NCBI RefSeq assembly: GCF_032362555.1
Contig: NC_083509.1
Location: 3,309,001-3,373,000 of the forward strand
Length of the DNA stretch: 64,000 nt
Direction of reading: 5' to 3'
Source of the DNA: Amyelois transitella
Taxonomy: Eukaryota > Arthropoda > Insecta > Lepidoptera > Pyralidae
Part shown: one piece after another, positions 23,563 to 33,927 of the stretch
How the letters are laid out: each line of letters starts with the position of its first letter
How positions within the stretch are numbered: position 1 is the stretch's first letter
Translations under genes and position numbers: made by a program
Notes under the pieces: model-generated
What the model saw: only the letters and a program-made list of their open reading frames with translations
What the model was told of the DNA's origin: nothing
The model's database searches: none

Positions 23563-26220
23563 TCAGCAGTTTACGTATTTTTGTAACTCCTGAAGCCTTC
23601 GGCTTTCTAATTGTCTTAAAAACTGTTGTTTTCTGTCACTAGTAGTGTTTTCCCCTGCCTTTGGTAAAGCAGCATGCCTTTGAAAGTGTATAATGGCAGC
23701 TAACAAGTTCCATATTGTGAAATCAGGCCACAAAACATCAGTGAAATAAACAACTGAATTGGATACCTGAAAAAAAATTCTAGTGGGTAAAAAAAAAACA
23801 GAAACCAAATTTAAAAGTTTGCAAAGAGCAAATACATACATAAAATCACGCCTCTTTCTTGGAGGGGTAGGCAGAGATTTTTTAGATCTTTTTATTTGTT
23901 ACAACCCAAGCATTCTTTTTTCGCTTCATACACATTCATGACTGTCTTCATGCAAGCTCGTTTGTTTCGGGTACTCTTGACTTGACCTTTTGCCAGAACG
24001 CCGCCGATATTTTTTTGTAAACTAAATTTATTCAAAATTATACTCAATTCTATCATTGAGCCAAATAGCTGAACATGGCCTACCACCAGTCTTTTCAAGA
24101 CTGCTGGCTCTATCTGCCTCACACGGGACAGACCTCATTATATGTATGTATGTAATTACAGTCAAACCATTAAGGTGCCTGCCATAATAAACCACTGAGC
24201 TGCACCTCAAGAAGTATTCCTGAACAGTATTTATTTATTTTCTTGACACACCAACAGTATAAACATGTCACCAGTATAACCACCAAAGATTAAAATACAA
24301 GTTTTTAGCTTTAGTTAGTAGTTGTTAATTCAAACTAAAAGATATAAATAAGAAGAAAAATTTCATAACTCAATATCTCATATACTACCTCTATTCCAGC
24401 CTAAAACACTTGTTTTATCTTCATGGAAATATACTTCTTTGATATGAATGGCTCAAATTAAAAAGTCCTACTAACCTGCCATAGCATGAAATCGGACAGT
24501 CTCACTTCTCCGGAAGTTCTGACTAGTAAATCTGGCTCACTGAGTTCTAGCGTCTGTGAAACTAGTTCTTCATCAATATCTTCTGGGGCCAGTTCGTTAT
24601 TTCTAACACCATCAACTATGTGTGATGCCGCCCGACTGATTTCATCTCTACCTGTATGTTTAAAAAAAAAGAGCACATCCATCACATTTAGAGCTTTACT
24701 TTAAAAATTTTGGCTTTTAGGCACTTGTGAGGCTTGCCGTGTGGTTCCCGGCACCAATACAAAAAGAATACGACCACTCCATCTCTTTGTAATGGATGTC
24801 GTAAAAGACGACTAAGGGATAGGCTTACAAACTTGGGATTCTTAGTTAGGCGATGGGCTAGCAACCTGTCACTATTTGAATTTCAATTCCATCATTAAGC
24901 AAAATAGCTGAACGTGGCCATTCAGTCTTTTCAAGCCTGTTGGCTCTGTCTACCCCGCAAGGGATATAGACGTGACCATATGTATGTATGTATGTGAGGC
25001 TTGCACATGTTACCAAAAAAATTCTTCCACATGCAATCTGGAGAAGCAAAGGAAATCTGATAGGATAAATAGTGGTTTTCAGTCTTCCAAAGTCTTTATG
25101 GTAACATTAATCAAAGAGTGGGCCTAATGAGAAATGGTTTGGTATTCTACACAGTAATAACACCTTACCAGTATATGCATAAGCTATATTCAACCTAAGC
25201 TTATTGTTGTCTTTGGTCGCTAACATGGCTTCGGAGACAAGGCTTCTCAAATCATCAGGCAGTAAAGACAGCCTACCAGCAACATGGACTCTCATTCCCC
25301 ATTCATTCAATTGGTCCCTGCAAATAAAAAAATAATAATTTGAACTGGTAATTTTGTTAAGGCATGTGAGTAGACTATCCTGTATTTTTACATACTACAC
25401 ACACAAAAAATAAAATTTGGAAAATTTCAGTGTCCTAACAAAGAAACATACTTTCGCATTTATAATTATGCCAAAACAAAGTATTCCTTATTTTAAGTCA
25501 CAAAGTTGTTACAGTAGAAAAATATTGAGAAAGCAGTACTTCAATAAAAAATGTGCAAAAGGCAAGCAACATACATTTCGTCCAAGAGTCTCTTGAATTT
25601 ATCCCGGGCTAAATTCATAAGAGCAGAAACTTCTTCTTCCTTTCTCTTGAAGTTCTCTATACTGAATGCGTAAACTGTCACCTCTGGAACTCCAATGTCT
25701 AGACACCACTGGAAGTAAATATGGAATTTGATGATACTTTTATCAAGTTATGTTTAAGTCAGCCATACAGCCATTATGAGTATATTTTCCAGTGTTCACA
25801 CTGAACAACACTGAACTTTGAACAATTTTAAAGATTTATTTCATCACACAGAAGGCTTTTGGTATATTTTGCAATTACATAGTGATACTTAAAAGTAAGT
25901 TATAGTTTATTATTTATTCAAGACTGTTGGCTCTGTTTACCTCGCAAGGGATATGGACGTGATATAACATCAAATCGCAGAATTGTATGTACTGCAAGTC
26001 GTTGGTAATAAAGCATGTATATAAAACTAACCTTTAAAGTCTCTGAAAGCTTATCAAATCCTTTGTAATGTCCCTCGGAACTATTTACGCTATGTTTCTT
26101 TGCATAGCGACGGTTACCGTCCATTATAAATGCTATATGTTGTGGTATACGACCTGTATTAACCACTTTTATGCAAAGGAGCTGGAAGAAAGAAACACAA
26201 TTCTCCTTCACCCACGACAT
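23563..26220 (-). CDS. DHDDS: Dehydrodolichyl diphosphate synthase catalytic subunit (cis-prenyltransferase)
   Basis: DHDDS extends farnesyl diphosphate with isopentenyl diphosphate in the cis configuration to make dehydrodolichyl diphosphate at the ER, for dolichol and N-glycosylation; it works with NUS1/NgBR. Exons: 26032-26220, 25575-25708, 25169-25317, 24476-24651, 23563-23766; phases match, 283 aa (human 333). Motifs: [14 protein letters not shown] with the catalytic Asp at residue 34, [20 protein letters not shown], and [19 protein letters not shown] at about 198-216 (diphosphate-binding Arg202, Arg208, Ser210), then [11 protein letters not shown]. The C-terminal tail is shorter than in human. 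Its 3' end faces FAM50 with under 300 bp between stops, and TTTATT at 23361-23366 supplies a minus-strand poly(A) signal, so the UTRs may overlap. The start is shared head-to-head with RTRAF. Confidence 0.96.
23836..24160 (+). repeat. Two retroposon fragments in the first DHDDS intron from the 3' end
   Basis: At 23836-24000 is a copy of a second SINE-like family ('aaaatcacgcctctttc', 'ggaggggtaggcagag', 'actcttgacttgacctttt'). At 24046-24160 is the 3' half of the TATG-tailed family, ending in 'tatatgtatgtatgta'. They are adjacent, one possibly inserted beside the other. Confidence 0.7.
24726..25003 (+). repeat. SINE-like retroposon (TATG-tailed family), near-complete, with 11-bp target duplication
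   Basis: The copy starts at about 24736 (gCCGTGTGGTTCCCGGCAC) and ends in (TATG)n near 24992. An 11-bp direct repeat TGTGAGGCTTG flanks it at 24726-24736 and 24993-25003. The duplication and simple tail are what target-primed retroposition leaves. I recognise the family as very common in Lepidoptera, but I cannot see a clear tRNA or 5S head. It is intronic in DHDDS, on the opposite strand to the gene. Confidence 0.85.
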
Positions 26221-26717
26221 TTTCTAAAATTGTTTTAATAAGACTCCAGCCAATGTCTTGAAAGATTTTTATTTCGCTGCTGCTGTTATTTATAATATTT
26301 GCATTAATTTACTGAAGACACGATAACGATATAAACAGAATAGCTTAAGACATAACAGCAGCTGATAACTTTTATTCTGACTTGGCATTGGCATTGACAC
26401 TTGACGATCACGATCTTTGACAAGACCTATGTATTTCCTTCTCTCTTGTTCGATTCGGTTTACCACAAAGCTAGAAAGCGAGATAAAAGCCATCTAGGCT
26501 AAGAGAGATAGCTTCCAGCGGACTTTCGGTGATATGAAAGCCCCCTAAGTATGTTTTGTTTGCCTGCTATGAAATTGCTCTCATTTGTCAATCTGACATT
26601 GACAGTCATTAATCTGCCTGTACGGGCATCCGCTCCGCTGCTCACTGCTGTTGCTTTGCTGTTTACTGCATTACACTTGCGGTATTTTTTTGGGATTGAG
26701 ACTTAGTTTTACTAAAA
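26221..26717. promoter_or_regulatory. Divergent upstream region of DHDDS and RTRAF
   Basis: About 500 bp separate the two start codons. No repeat or other gene was recognised apart from short shadow frames. A bidirectional promoter is inferred from geometry. Confidence 0.45.
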
Positions 26718-27792
26718 ATGAATACTATGTTCAAACTAAAGTTAACAGCCCTTGGACATCCGAACCCAGAAAGTTTCAATTGCGAAGGTAATGTAGCCAA
26801 TATTTTTTTTTTCTTTAGATATAAATCAGTAATTTCCAAATTTTGTTTCAAAGCTTTTCGTATGTAATGCATTCTTTTTATTCTTGATAGATGAAAAGGA
26901 GTATAGAAGTGTAGTTCTCTGGTTGGAGGATCAAAAAATAAGGCATTATAAGATCGAAGAGCGAGAAGGGCTTAGAAATATTGACTCGGATAGTTGGAAT
27001 GAGGCATATGATGTATATCAAAGAGATCTGGTGAGCCCTACTGTAGATGGGCAGCCAAATGAACAACTAAACTGGCTGCTCTCATATGCTGTTAGATTAG
27101 AATATGCAGACAATGGTGAGCAAAACATCTTGGTTAATATTAAACAACTATAGATCTTATTCTGTCTACATATTATTATAATCACACTAATTTTAATGAT
27201 TAAAATTTTATTTCAGTGGAAAAATACAAGGATGCAAAGGTGGAAGAAACAAAGCAGGCAACTCCAAATGTGGTTTCATCAAATCCATTGGACAATCTTG
27301 ATTGTAAGTAAAGACTTTTATCTACTAAATCTAAACATTTAAAACTGACTAATGATAGTGTCTTAAATAGAACTAGCTTTGAAATTGTTTTTTATGACTC
27401 CATTCCACATTTCATAAAAATCAGGTTTAGTTTTTCATTACTTCAATGGTATTACAAAGTTTATAAAGTATCTAACCTATTTAATTGTTCCAGTTTCAAG
27501 CCCAGCATTCAAAACAGGAGTGGACAGAGTTGCTACTCTTACTGGTGTAGGACCACATCCAGACCCTAAGTTTAGATTATCAGCAATTGCTAAAATTCTC
27601 AAGTCATCTCCGCATCCAGATCCACCTAAAACTGAGGGCAACATTGTCCAACAACCATCTGATGTATTGAAACTTCTATTCGTTCAAGACCTTCGGGAGT
27701 TGCAGACTAAAATTAATGAAGCTTTAGTGGCAGTTCAAACTGTCACAGCAGATCCACGCACTGACACTAAGCTTGGCAGAGTAGGCAGATAA
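26718..27792 (+). CDS. RTRAF: RTRAF / C14orf166 (hCLE) homologue
   Basis: RTRAF (hCLE) shuttles between nucleus and cytoplasm, binds RNA polymerase II, and is a subunit of the tRNA ligase complex and of cytosolic RNA granules. Exons: 26718-26787, 26891-27115, 27217-27303, 27494-27792; phases match, 226 aa (human 244). Matches to the human protein are clear: FKLKLTALGHPNPESFNC at the start, VVLWLEDQKIRHYKIEER, NWLLSYAVRLEYADN, and the end RELQTKINEALVAVQ...DTKLGRVGR. The start at 26718 gives MNTMFKL; the second ATG at 26727 gives MFKL, closer to human MFRRKL, so the true start could be either. It is head-to-head with DHDDS and converges on Tim8. Confidence 0.95.
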
Positions 27793-29001
27793 TTGTTTCT
27801 ATGGGTTATTATTACAATATTGTTATCAAAGGGGGTCTTTATTTACAAACTTATGTCTGTCTTAACATTGCCATCTACGGAGTTAAAAAATATTTTAAAA
27901 TTGCACTTCACCTGTATAAATTAATTGTTGAGAGATTTCAAGTCCTTTAGGTTAATATGGCTGGGTATAATAATGGCTGTTCCTTGATTGATGTGGCATG
28001 ACAAGTTTCTCATCTCTTGATAGATGATTTGACCCTTATTGGTAACAATACTGTAATAAATCTGTGTAAATTCTAACATAAAAACCTCTATTGCAACTAT
28101 TGGTTTAGGTTTTAATATGAATCAAAAAGCTGCATTAGTGTTTTTATTATATAAGTAACTGATATTTATTTTATAAATATAATTATTAAGTACCAAAATC
28201 TCTCTTTTAATTTTATTTTACTATTGAACTTTGTTTTTAGTAAAGCTGTACTACTAATTAACAAGAGGATGAAATATCCCATTAGTTACCCAGGGGAATT
28301 TTGGGAAATTCTCTTAGTGCCACACAAAGAACCTGAACATGAAATTTCAAGTGTTATGATTTTGCCTGTGCATTATCTCTGGGCTTCCCAGTCATTAGGC
28401 CACTCGAAGAGTCCTCAGGACCAAAAATCCTACTAATACTGTAAATGAGAAAGTTTGTAAAGATGTGTTTTTGTTACACTTTCACACAAAATCCACTGGA
28501 CTGGTTTTGATGTGATTTTGTATACAAATGGAATATAACATGGAATTACATAACAAGTTCATACTTCTCATCTGGAAATTCCACAGAAGTGAAACCCCAG
28601 GAATGTCTACTAATTATATGTATATAATATTATGGATACATGAATATCTCTGAAGATTATTCATGTATCCACAGAATAATTTAATGATCCTTCATTGCAC
28701 ACATTTATTTCACCACATGATAAATAAAGTGTTATAAGGGATAAAAATATTTTAAAAAAATCTGTGGTAAAACATTTATTGAAATAATATGGAATATCAC
28801 TTTTTAAATACAGTCATATATAGTTCTAAAACTACATAATGTATAATTTATACATAACTAAACAAAAATGCTCTTATAAGCTACCTACTGCTGCGTTAAT
28901 TATGAATTATTTCCATTCAAATCATAGAACTTGCAATAGGTGAATGAAAGTAAATGAACTTAACCTCCGCTTTTAATCTTAAGAAATAGTTGCATAAAAA
29001 G
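27793..29001. other. Intergenic region between convergent RTRAF and Tim8
   Basis: It contains the RTRAF 3' UTR and probably the Tim8 3' UTR, several AATAAA signals, and a small hairpin with 13-nt arms at 28633-28645 and 28669-28681 ('tggatacatgaat'). A weak interspersed-repeat remnant lies near 28440-28580 ('ggactggttttgatgtgatt'). I see no gene. Confidence 0.5.
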
Positions 29002-29610
29002 TCAGTGCATGCCACCTCCTTTTTCAAGCATTTGAGCAAATCTGTTTGTGATGAGAAGAGAGACATCTATAAATCTTTCTACACAGTTAGTGATACAGGT
29101 CTCCGTGCGAGAATCAAGCTTAGCCCCTGGTTTATCCACACACTTGTCCCAACAGAAATCATTGAATTCATGGATCTGAAAAAGAAGTTTTATTTAGTCA
29201 TACATTTGACTTATATTGCTTTTAATAAATCATCAATATCCTCTTGGCGTAAGTTGCGATTGCATCCTCATACCCTGTTTGGAATGGAGCTTTGGTTTGA
29301 TATTTGACCATGATCTTGGAAGTCAGCATTTTACACGGAGGGACTCCCCTCTGTAACCTTGCTACAAAGCAATCATCAAATGGTGTTGTATCATAGTTAC
29401 ATATTACATACATGTTTTCCCTCACAGCTAGAGCTTTAGATTTTTAGATGGATACTGTGTTTATAAAATCATTACGAATGTAGTATTTAGATGATGTAAA
29501 ACTTTTATTACTTGCGCATGAAATTGGGCTTTTTGCTTTTCGGCCATCAAAAAGTCTTGCAATTCTGAGTCTGAAGCTTTTGGACTTGAAAAATCTGATA
29601 AATCACTCAT
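29002..29610 (-). CDS. Tim8: Mitochondrial import inner membrane translocase subunit Tim8
   Basis: Tim8 pairs with Tim13 as a chaperone hexamer in the mitochondrial intermembrane space, carrying hydrophobic precursors such as Tim23 to the inner membrane. Two exons: 29512-29610 and 29002-29175, 90 aa, typical for the family. The twin CX3C motif is present: Cys41-X3-Cys45 and Cys60-X3-Cys64. Flanking residues [18 protein letters not shown] and [16 protein letters not shown] match human TIMM8A closely. There is no cleavable presequence, as expected for a protein imported by the MIA pathway. The single intron holds a retroposon-like remnant at about 29240-29365. Confidence 0.95.
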
Positions 29611-30167
29611 ATTGTCGTTTAATTCACTATTTCTCACAATATTTTATCAATCTTCTACTGGTTTTAGGTTAGGTATTTCTGTTCTGCTGCTGTTCTTTTT
29701 TCGTTTCACTTGACTTTGACAGTTCACGAAATGTCGATTGCAAAATGTCACTGTTGATTTAAAGGCACCTTTAGACTAGTTACTAAACAAGGTTTAGTTA
29801 ACATGGGTTTATTACTTTTAGTTGATTTAGTTACTAAGAATAAAATGTTTTGTAGACATTCTTGGCCCAAGACTCACCATTTATAAGTACTCATTTTCAC
29901 AAATAATTGTTTGACGTTCAAACAGTTTACTTACTGAGTCGACCTATTTAATTTATTGAACATTATCATTATCATGAGATATTGAAGACAGTTTTAATAA
30001 AATATCATCATCTGCCTGGCGTCAGTCTTGGTTGATAGGGTTACTTAATCATATTTTTATATGAAGCAAATACAGTTTGACCTACCTACCGCAACCTTGC
30101 ACAGGGACCTAATCTATATTACACTATCTCTTTTAGCAATCAGACTAAGCTTGAATAAAACAATGAA

Positions 30168-33100
30168 TTATAAACATAAACCATGTTTATTAACAAATTC
30201 TAATACTTTAGATTTTACAGTGTCACGAGATTTTACGTCAAAAACATGCTGACATGCACCCACTGCTAAACGAGCTAGCTGCGTTTTATCCAATTGGAAA
30301 GTTTCCGCACATAACATGTATTCTTGAGAAAGTGATGTTGCAAAAACGCCTTTATCATCAGTCTGAAAAAAAGTACAAACTTTTTGGGTTTAGTTCATTA
30401 ATTGAGACCTATAACTGTTGAGTGATGCCAAGTTAAAAAACTTTACTAAGTACATAAAATTGTAATGGAACCTTAAACTTACATTAATGATAATAGGTAT
30501 ACCAGCCTCATAAAATTCTTTAAAGTGATGCAAATCATACCCTGGTACACTTTTTGTATTAACATTACTAGTCAAGCAAAGTTCTGAAACAAATGTTTTG
30601 ATAGTTAATAAAAAAAAAGTTGTATACACAAAATAAAAGTGGCATACATACAATAACATCTTTATCTCTTATGGAGTAGACAGAGCCTTCAATCTCGAAA
30701 CGACTGGTAGGCCACATTATTCAGATTCAGAAACCACAGATTCAGCATTCTTATCGCTTAATGACAGAACATACATACATACATAAAATCACGCCTCTTT
30801 CCCGGAGGGGTAGGCAGAGACTACCTCTTTCCACTTGCCATGATCTCTGCATACTTCCTGAATACTTTCTCCATACTTTATGACAGAACAGATATATCAC
30901 TACATAGTATAAAACAAAGTCGCTATTTTAGTCTGTTTGTCTGTATGCTTAAATCTTTAAAATTACGCAACGGATTTTGATGCGGTTTTTTGTAAAAGGT
31001 AGAGTGATTCAAGAGGAAGGTTTTTATGTATAATAACATTTATAATTTTGGACCCGTGCGAAGCCAGGGCGGGTCGCTAGTTTATTTAATATAATTCATA
31101 TTTCCTCTTTGTAGCAATATGACAATGGTTTCTATTAAATTTTTTGGTTGATTTAATAAAAAGGATGAATGATATCTATGTAATGACACTGATTTTACAA
31201 GATAATAAGCTTACCAACTGGTATCAATGATCTACATAAAGCTTGCCATGTTTCTTCTGTGCCACCGGATTTGGGATGGATACATATACCATGACCCAGT
31301 CTATCTGGTTTGAAATTGATCATTTCTAGTATTTCTCCAGGATTACATATTTCACCACAGTGCAAGGCTATCTGGAAAAAAGATTCATATTGACTGTTAT
31401 ACACATAAATAAAACATACAGTTAAAGTCCAATTAAGTGTATCAGAATCAACAGTAAATTAAATGAAAAATGTTTTATACCTTTAATCCAGCATCTCTTG
31501 CTCTAGTTAATGCGGGTACAAAACTTTGAAAATCTCCAACTGTTGGGTTGCCACTAAGTTCTACTCCAACAACTAGCTCTGGATGCTTTTGGAAATACTC
31601 TATTGCTAGATCTGCTATTTCATCAGACTCCTTTTGTAACATATTTCTGTTTATTGAAATAATTAATCTTGATATAATATTAGATGCATCATGATTTCTA
31701 AAAATAAGAAAATAAATATACCACATTATTGAATACTTCAAAATATTTCGTTTATAATATTGCTCATGTTGTTGTTCACTGTAATACTTACATACCTTAT
31801 ACCTTCAAGGATTGCATCAATATACTGTCTCTTGTTCATATATGGAGTATCTCGGGGTGTGCTTCTCAATTCAATGTAACAACAACCATCGTCTTGGAAC
31901 TCTTGCAGGGTAAGAATTGTGGCTATTTGCAATGCTTGCGGCGTAATTGTCAAAGCGTGTGCAATGCTAAATATTTGAAAACAACTGAAACCAAATAAAA
32001 TGGAGGTTTATTTCATGGGTTATTTAATTGAGGTATATTAAATGCATTCTTAATTTAAATAAAATGGTAGAATGTTACAAAGTTTTCTTGAGATACATAC
32101 TCTGCAAGATTTCTGGTATCACCTGCGCCCATAACAAATTCATCCATAAAGGTATTAGTTTCATCTTTAACACCAGAATCTGCATTTAGTCTTTTAAGTT
32201 GAAGCATAGTAGACTTGCTTAAAGAGCCATTTAAATGGGCGTGAAGCTCCTGTAAACAAAAGTTCAGTCAGATATGTTCATTATATAAGTAAGAGTCTCT
32301 CGAGTATCAGTCTGTAATAACATATAAGACCCGTCAAGTTACTTACAACTTTGGGCAGTTCTCGGCAGAAGTTGAAAAGTTCCATAATTCTTCTTTTCAC
32401 ATCAACGTGTCTACTAAGAGAATAGCTTATTGTAAAAGTAACATGAAAAATATTAAATTTTTAGTCGTCTTTTTTTATTTTTATTTCCGTATATTCCGTT
32501 TTCCCGTTTTGTTTGTTTTGATAAATTTATTGAGTGACATTTTCTGACATTGAATCTAGAGGTTTGTTTTTTTTTGGCGTGGGTCTAGAATAGAGTTCCC
32601 CAAACTTTTTTGTGTCATAAACCCCTAGGGGTCGATATAGACCACTTTGGGAATCACTGGTCTAGAACATTAAAATCTCTAGTGTAATCAAGTTTTCTAT
32701 AACATTGTACAATATTTCCCCTAAAACCCAGATATATCTGTGACCCAGAACATGATAAATTATTTAAAATGGCCTTGTGGTGTCAACTCAGATGAATTAT
32801 TACAGTCAACCTCGATAATCAACATTTGAACTAAACACCGCTAAACAGGAAATGTCGCTATTTTAATTATTTTTTTACACACTTACACACTAAAGCCCCT
32901 TCTTATTTCTATTATTCGTTTTTCAGCACGGGATATTGTGACTGTCTGAAAGTCTAACGAAACTGGCTGCTCTTACACAAGCCTGAAAAACGAAAGCTTA
33001 CTCGGTCGCACGCAATATTTCGCCGTAGGCGGTTGTATGCCACCTGTACTTTCGAAGCCAAAAAAATTGTCGTAGCACCCGTACCACTTGCTGCAATGAG

Positions 33101-33859
33101 TTTGACTAATAATAATAGGATCAGAACCATAAGATTTATGGAACTACCTGTGAATAGAAGCTGATGACCTCGATTTCATCTTAAATTTATTCAATATTAA
33201 AAAGATAAGTTGTATTAGAAAACTGTTATCCCGTGCTATCTCATTTCTTAATTATGCTTATGCCGTGTGGTCTCAGCACACTAGAATAGGGCCACTCCAT
33301 CTCTTTCGCACGAATGTCTTTAGAGGCGACTAATGGATAAGCAAATAGACTTGAGATTATTTCAGGCGATAGGCTAGGAATCTGTCAATATTTGAATCTC
33401 AATCATTAAGCCATACAGTACGTACAGCTGAACGAGCGCAGACCTAACGGTCTGTCTAATTCTTATTACACTATTCGTTTTATGACTGAGACAGTCTATA
33501 AATTGAATAGTCTAATAGAGGCATAAGCCATATTGACATTTCATTTGAAAAAAAAAGAAACAAACAAAACTGAGTTGAAAATTAAAGTTGCGTTTGTGTT
33601 ATAAATAAAATTATGAATTTGAATGTTATTGGTTTCAGTGGTTTTTACTATACCCATGCATAGCTGGTAACTTCAATTATTGTAAAAACATAGTGAAATT
33701 TAAACATCTGCTTTCAAAACCCAGATTATGATTTTTACAGTATTTAAACTTCTACTGAGAATCGCTAATCAGTTCTGAGCCTTGAATTAAGTTTGAAGCA
33801 GCTCGATAACGGTTTACTTACCCACTATCTATTTTGATAAAGTACTTGAGTTTTGCCAT
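30168..33859 (-). CDS. ADAL: ADAL / MAPDA-type N6-methyl-AMP deaminase
   Basis: This metal-dependent deaminase converts N6-methyl-AMP to IMP, clearing modified nucleotides in the cytosol. Exons: 33822-33859 (candidate), 32347-32410, 32101-32249, 31796-31984, 31481-31697, 31215-31371, 30483-30583, 30168-30362. They join in frame to 369 aa (human ADAL 355). Zinc and catalytic motifs: ELHAHLNGSL (His37, His39 in this model), ALHCGE (His223, Glu226), DRLGHGI, and TDDKGVF (Asp307, Asp308). The first exon encodes only MAKLKYFIKIDS and is the least certain; translation could start at the internal ATG at 32383-32385 (MELFNFCRELPKV), which fits the family better. Introns hold a TATG-tailed retroposon (33262-33470) and other repeats. 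Confidence 0.92.
30662..31085. repeat. Cluster of three interspersed-repeat fragments in an ADAL intron
   Basis: 30662-30730 is a reverse TATG-family piece ('ggagtagacagagcc'). 30771-30885 is the second SINE-like family after (CATA)n ('aaatcacgcctctttcc'). About 30905-31085 ends in 'gtgcgaagccagggcggg' then 'tcgctagt', a common lepidopteran repeat end, with 'acgcaacggattttgatgcg' upstream. Confidence 0.7.
32411..33821. other. ADAL first intron or 5' flank
   Basis: Non-coding DNA between the candidate first ADAL exon and the exon with HAHLNG. It holds a TATG-family retroposon copy at about 33262-33470 ('tgccgtgtggtctcagcac', 'ccactccatctctttcgca', 'caggcgataggctagg'). The rest shows no gene. 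Confidence 0.55.
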
Positions 33860-33927
33860 GCTAGAACAATAAAAATAAATATATCTAGGTACCATCTTTT
33901 TGTTCACGCTTGTGGGCTAGGTACAAG

